Part shown: piece by piece, positions 59,323 through 64,000 of the stretch
Position numbering within the stretch: position 1 is the first letter of the stretch
Layout of the letters: each line of letters begins with the position of its first letter
Assembly: GCF_004798865.1 (NCBI RefSeq)
Contig: NW_025335854.1
Location: 2,656,416 to 2,720,415 of the forward strand
Length of the DNA: 64,000 nucleotides
Reading direction: 5' to 3'
DNA from: Varanus komodoensis
Taxonomy: Eukaryota; Chordata; Lepidosauria; Squamata; Varanidae
Notes under the pieces: generated by a model
Told to the model about the DNA's origin: nothing
What the model saw: only the letters and a program-made list of their open reading frames with translations
Database searches by the model: none
Made by a program: the position numbers and the translations under genes

Positions 59323-60985
59323 AGTTAATCATGTGTGCTCAGGAACACCCACACGTAAAGCACATGCCTTTACTTAAATATTACGTACAATATCCAAAAA
59401 AGAGGTAACATTAAGGTGGGAGTAAGCAACTTTTGGCCACACAACATTTTGGCCTGCAGAGCTCATGTTCCTTCACCATTGGCCAAGCTGGCTGTGGATG
59501 AAGAAGACTGTAGGCCAAAACATCTGGTGAGGAAAGCCCAGCCAACATTGCATTATTATTAAAACTATTATATAACAACACCAAGCCATATGCATTATGG
59601 TGCGGGCAGACTGAGACATTGCACTGTACTTTGAATCAAATTTAGTAGGACTGCCAGTGGCCACATGAACAGCTTGGGGGGTTAGGCCTGAACCTCCATC
59701 TTTGATCTGTGGCATTCCTTTTGTACACCATTGTCTCTTTCACTGGTAAGCTTGCAAGACCTTACAAAAGGGTGTGCACACTTCCCATTTTATGAAGCAA
59801 AGGAAAAGTTTGAGCAAGGAACTTAGCAGCCTTATAGCAGATACTACAAGTAACTCAAATGCTAGGCTGCCTATTTTGCTCTTCTTCTCATACAAAAATT
59901 GCCACTCAGGCTTAGGCTTCTAGGATGTAAATGTGTGTAAATGATATCAAATCATGCCTCCAGAAGAGTTCACTGTTGTTGTTTTTTTGCATATGTGTTT
60001 CAAAGAGGGATATGTGAAGATTCCAATTCAGCTGTCAATATCTGACAGGTTTTTTGGATCTGGTCCCATGGATTCTGTCTCACCATCACTGTGCTGTTGT
60101 TGACTCAGTCTGGCATGAGTCAAACTGGAAGGAAGATTTTCTGTTGTGCAATTTATGCAATTTGCTTTAAAAAAAATAAGCAAGGAACATTTCAGCAAAA
60201 TTTGGGCCTCCATTCTGCAGTTTGTGTGAATTTTCACATACGGTTTAATTAGTACAAATGTGTGCAAGTTGTGGAGACCCACATTTTGCACCTATCTGAA
60301 AGTAAATGTGAGAAAATTCAAGGTGGCCAGGGTAGACTGTATGCAGTGAGAAGATGGATCTTATACGTCTCAAACTAGAACAACAACCAGAATAGCAACA
60401 AAGTTTGAATGGGACGGATTAGCTCTGCTTTGCACAGTTGATGCACTTTATGCAAACTTATGCAGATCTTGGCTCTAATTTGCAGAAATAGTCCAAGCAA
60501 TTTTGTAGAAGCTAAATAAAAAAAACCTGACTTATGGCCCATCTTTGGCCATCAGGTGCTGAAAGCCCATTGAACACAAATGGAACGAGTTCTCCAGTGT
60601 CATGCATCCCTAGTTTGAGAATGAAACTTGATGGATATGGGTTGACCCTACCGAAATGAGAGCAAGAGGGATCCGTGCAAAATTGCTCATGAAACAAGGG
60701 CATAGCCTCAGTCACTCAAGTCACTGTAATATATCAAATGCTCAAGAAGCACATTTTCTTTATGGATAAGTAGACACAGAAACACCCAGCATGGAACTTC
60801 ATACCTCCCACTGTTGCACTTAACCCTGCTGCTGAGGAGAAGATCTGCTTTTAAATCAGAAAAATGGTTTGTCACTTCAGGAGTGGGACATACCAAAACA
60901 ACAAATGAAGTCCTGGCTTCCTGTGTAGTTCTCTCCTAAACATGTGTAGCCCTCCTTTGGATTTTTGCCTTTAGCTACCATCAGG
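59323..60985. other. non-coding DNA with a palindromic repeat A copy
   Basis: Around 59,425-59,530 ACAACATTTTGGCCTGCAGA opposes GTAGGCCAAAACATCTGGTG, a diverged copy of palindromic repeat A. Otherwise nothing recognisable. Confidence 0.45.
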
Positions 60986-61460
60986 AGAACATATTTTCAC
61001 ACACTATTTCTTCAAATGGGGTCTAAGGATGTGTGGGTAATCAAGCTTGAGCTTTTCAAGGTTCAACCATACCAAACTCGTTCTTGCCCACTTCCATATC
61101 TGTAAAGTTTTTGCACCTCTGTAATGTTTTCCCTTAGTCACCGTTTTTTCTAAGCTGAACAGTCTCCGTTGTTGTAGCTGGTTCTCAAAGGGAACCTTCT
61201 CCAGCCCCCTGATCATTTTTGTTGCCTCAACAACAAAACATTGTTGGGTTGTACTTTTTTCAACCCAATAATGCCTTTTTTCAGATTAGGCAACCAGAAC
61301 GGAAAACAATATTCCAAGTGTCATCACACCTAAGATTTTAAAAGGAAAGCAAGGTTTTGGCAGTTCTGTTTTCTGTTCCATTCCTAATTGTGTCTAGCAT
61401 GGAGTTGGCATTCTTCACAGCACCTGAGCGTTGGGCCAACATTTTCATCAAGCTGTCCAC

Positions 61461-61768
61461 CAAGCACCCGGAGTAGGGCCTTCTCTGCGGTGGTGCCCCA
61501 CCTATGGAATGCGCTCCCCAGAGAGGTCTGCCTGGCGCCATCATTATTTGTTTTTCGGCGCCAGGCTAAGACCTTTTTATTCAAACAATATTTTAATTGT
61601 TAATTACTGTTTTAATTTATTGGTTTTAAATTACTGCCGAGATGCTCCAAAATTTTTAATGTTATTTGATGGTTGTTTATTTTTCCTTGTAAGCCGCCCC
61701 GAGGCTTTCTGTGATGGGGGCGGCATAAAAATGTTATTAATAATAATAATAATAATAATAATAAAAAT
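61461..61768 (+). mobile_element. L2-type LINE 3' end inserted into CR1
   Basis: The plus strand encodes RAFSAVVPHLWNALPREVCL, APSLFVFRRQAKTFLFKQYF NC stop, the L2 ORF2 C-terminus (RAFSVAAPRLWNSLP..IR.A.SL..FKR.LKT.LF). The 3' UTR follows with GTAAGCCGCCCCGAGGC…GGGGCGGCATAAAAATG and an (AAT)n tail. The frame is intact to its stop in this 5'-truncated copy, so it is younger than the CR1 around it. Confidence 0.92.
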
Positions 61769-62021
61769 AATTGCTCCAAGATCTCTTTCTTGCTCAGTAG
61801 CTGCTAGTTCAGATCCCATCTGTGTATACTTGAAGTTGGGACTTTTTGCCCCATCGTGCATTACTCTTCACTTGCTTGTACTGAACTGCTTTAGCAATTT
61901 TGATGCCCATCCTCCCAGCTTAGAGAGATCTCTTTGGATCTCCTCACAACCCCTTTTTGGCTTTAATCACCCTAAAAAGTTTAGTGTCGTCAACAAACTT
62001 GGTCACCTTATTACTTTCGCC

Positions 62022-62190
62022 TAAGGGGACGGCAGAGGATGAGGTGACTGGATGGAGTCACTGAAGAAGTCAACGTGTGCTTAAGTGGACTCCGGGGGAT
62101 GGTGGAGGACAGGAAGGCCTGGAGGAATGTTGTCCATGGGGTTGCGATGGGTCAGACATGACTTTGCAACTAACAACAACAACAACAACA
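62022..62190 (+). mobile_element. BovB (RTE) LINE 3' end inserted into CR1
   Basis: AGGGGACGGCAGAGGATGAG encodes RGRQRMR of the BovB ORF2 C-terminus, followed by GGTGACTGGATGGAGTCACT, GGGTCAGACATGACTTTGCA and an (AAC)n tail. It is close in sequence to the copy at 17,113 and shorter at the 5' end. CR1 sequence resumes at once after the tail (AATTCCAGATCATTTATG). Confidence 0.9.
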
Positions 62191-62215
62191 AATTCCAGAT
62201 CATTTATGGAAGTTT

Positions 62216-64000
62216 ATTGCAAGTTTTATAATTGCAGGAAGCTGTGAATAACCATTGTTGTGCTTGTCAATGAAACAAAACAGGAAGCAGTGGTTTTGCT
62301 GAAGAATATCAGGATGAACTTCTAGGAATGTTAACAGTCCTTGTGCAAATACTAATCTTATTACTATTGATAAGAGTGTATGGCTGACTTGGCTCCCATT
62401 CTAAACCAAGAGAAGGTTTATGATGCCATTATTTTAGTACTTCATTTGTTCATACTCTAGCAAAACTTTCTTTTCTTTAAAGCTGATTCCTCCCTCCCCA
62501 CCCTTAAAATTTCCTTCTCAGTCTCTAGATGCATTTTTCCCCTTAAAGAAAGAATGTCTTCCTTTATTGTGAACATGATCTATATGTCCGCATTTGTGTA
62601 TCTCTCTCTCTTTCTGTATAAGTTAAAAATGGCTCTAAACTTATGAATTGAAAACTTGCATTTGACATTAACAAATGAATCCTTAAAAACTGTACAGAAA
62701 GCACAAATACCTTGATTTTATTTAACAGAAAGCAGAAATATAAGGATTTTTACAAGAATTGTCCATTTGGGTTATATTTAATGATACTGGTGAAGCTCTA
62801 AATTGAATCTGCTGTGTTTGTGATTCTCATATGTGTACTGAGCTTGGATGGCTACCCAATAAATGTTATTATCCCAATGGAGATTGATTACAAGCACCTG
62901 CACAGTCTTCATGGCTTAAAAAAAGAGTTTTCTAAAGTTCTTACTACTTGAGAAATCCATTTTTTGTGTTTGTAGCAGCAAGGCTGTCTTTAACATCTCT
63001 GTCTGACAGGCGTCCTTGGAATGGTCCTGTGGCAATTCCTGGCCTGGTCACACTGCTGTTACTCCAGAATATTTTCTAGGGTTGAAATGGTCTCTGAAGA
63101 AAACTGCAGTTGCTACACGCATGCAAGCTTAGCATTGCAAGGAAAGGTGGTCAGGCTGGGGGGCTGATTTTGGGTAGCTGGCTGGGTAGCAAGGAAGAGG
63201 ACAAACAGCAGTTCATATATTTGAAAGGAGAACCCAGGATAATGAAGAATTTTCATTGTGATTGGAGAGAGGAATTTAGAATTTGCTGGGGAGCAAATTA
63301 CAATTTCTGTTGGGTGAATCTGTTCATTATTAATAAGAACAGGGCTGGCAAACCAATTTCAATGAAGGGCTCGATTGAAATTCAGGAATCTTGCGGGCCA
63401 CATTACATTAGTGGGTGGGACTAAGGGCCCATGAACAAGCACAAAATGAACTGGGGTAAAAGCAAAGTGGGTGGGACCAGATGCAATTTGCAACCAGTCT
63501 GGATACATTCCCACCAAGTGGACAAGCCCAAGGTCAGTTCAGTGCATATATGTTCTGAGCGCTGTGCAACAGCTTTCAGGCATGCAATCAAAATGACGTT
63601 CTGTGCATGTCTGCGGGGCAACCAAATCCTTTTCAAAAATTAAGAAGCAGGGCATGAGTGCATGTAATGGGATAATTTTATCATATTTGTCACTCATCTG
63701 TAGAGTGGTGCATGTAACAAAATATGTATGTGTGGGCAAGAATCTAGATGTCTCTGGCATGCCTATGCCGGTAGAGTCATCTCTGGAAAAAGGGCTCTTG
63801 AGGAAGGGCTTATTTACACAGAGGGGTTCATCATTTATTGACCTAATGACACTTTACATAGAGAGAATATCTATGCTACCTTGGATAAGCAATATTTTTA
63901 AGTCATATTTTCTCTCACAATTTTCTATTAAGTATCATAACCAGGTAGGTTACTAAGTAGTGATGGTGCACTTGTGTAGTTCCTCAAACTGCTTTTTGAA
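62216..64000. other. unannotated non-coding DNA
   Basis: No exon recognised. At about 63,341 CAGGGCTGGCAAACCAATTT with AAGGGCTCGATTG and GCGGGCCACATTACATTAGT resembles the terminal region of a hAT-type non-autonomous transposon, but I could not locate its other end. Confidence 0.4.

Larger units (their letters stand above)
60990..62215 (-). mobile_element. CR1-clade LINE, RT and C-terminus, broken by two later insertions
   Basis: CR1 text occupies 60,990-61,460, 61,769-62,021 and 62,191-62,215. On the minus strand it reads, in order, a FINDLE-type remnant, KFVDDTKL-region text, ELAATEQERDLGA (61,771 onward), then after the L2 gap DSLMKMLAQRSGAVKNANSM, and finally MIRGLEKVPFENQLQQRRLF, SLEKT. 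Family order is preserved across both interruptions (RDLGA|VDS..KM; cttggtcacc|aattccagatcattta). Stops and frameshifts show it is old. Confidence 0.85.

Noticed and set aside
1-64000. CRISPR array, operon or other prokaryotic system
   Set aside because: Repeat content, codon-free expanses and CpG island structure are vertebrate; no regularly spaced direct repeats were seen.

Overview
The window is vertebrate nuclear DNA, almost certainly from a squamate reptile (lizard or snake). The repeat mix points there: RTE/BovB 3' ends, CR1-clade LINEs with several distinct 3' tails, L2-type LINE 3' ends, and tRNA-derived SINEs of a type common in squamates, all in AT-rich non-coding DNA. No complete host protein-coding gene and no convincing coding exon is visible. 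The species cannot be told from the sequence.

Layout. From 1 to about 39,000 is AT-rich non-coding DNA, probably intergenic or upstream of a gene. It holds dispersed repeats: CR1 pieces (1.0, 5.5, 27.7, 30.7, 31.0, 32.2 and 32.5 kb), BovB/RTE pieces (6.4-7.0, 8.7, 17.1 and 32.9 kb), L2 3' ends (11.5 and perhaps 13.4 kb), SINEs (19.9, 26.6, 27.5 and 31.3 kb), and an LTR-like fossil (18.18-18.95 kb). A 2.6-kb minus-strand CR1 at 36.1-38.8 kb keeps an ORF1-like region joined directly to reverse transcriptase, with the endonuclease part missing.

From about 39,350 to 44,270 is a large CpG-rich island cluster, interrupted by a 100-N assembly gap (40,064-40,163). It looks like a promoter region. 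Two or three stretches end in good plus-strand splice donors (41,042/41,043; 44,059/44,060; weaker at 41,402/41,403). They are candidate alternative, mostly non-coding first exons of a gene running to the right. Its coding exons are not recognisable here and probably lie beyond 64,000, so the gene is not named.

From 44,300 to 64,000 the DNA is AT-rich again, as expected for a long first intron. It contains SINEs (45.2, 52.05 and 52.3 kb), a minus-strand L2 (54.45-54.8 kb), two abutting CR1-clade pieces (55.1-56.15 kb), a hAT DNA transposon with a perfect 8-bp target duplication (57,167-57,989), a tRNA-Pro/CR1 chimera (59,131-59,322), and a CR1 copy broken up by an L2 and a BovB insertion (61.0-62.2 kb).

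The most notable items are: the tRNA-Pro/CR1 chimera, which has the structure of a newborn SINE and retains what looks like a pre-tRNA trailer; the ORF1-RT deletion CR1; the BovB copy with a clean 10-bp target duplication sitting inside an older palindromic repeat; and two families of dispersed palindromic repeats.
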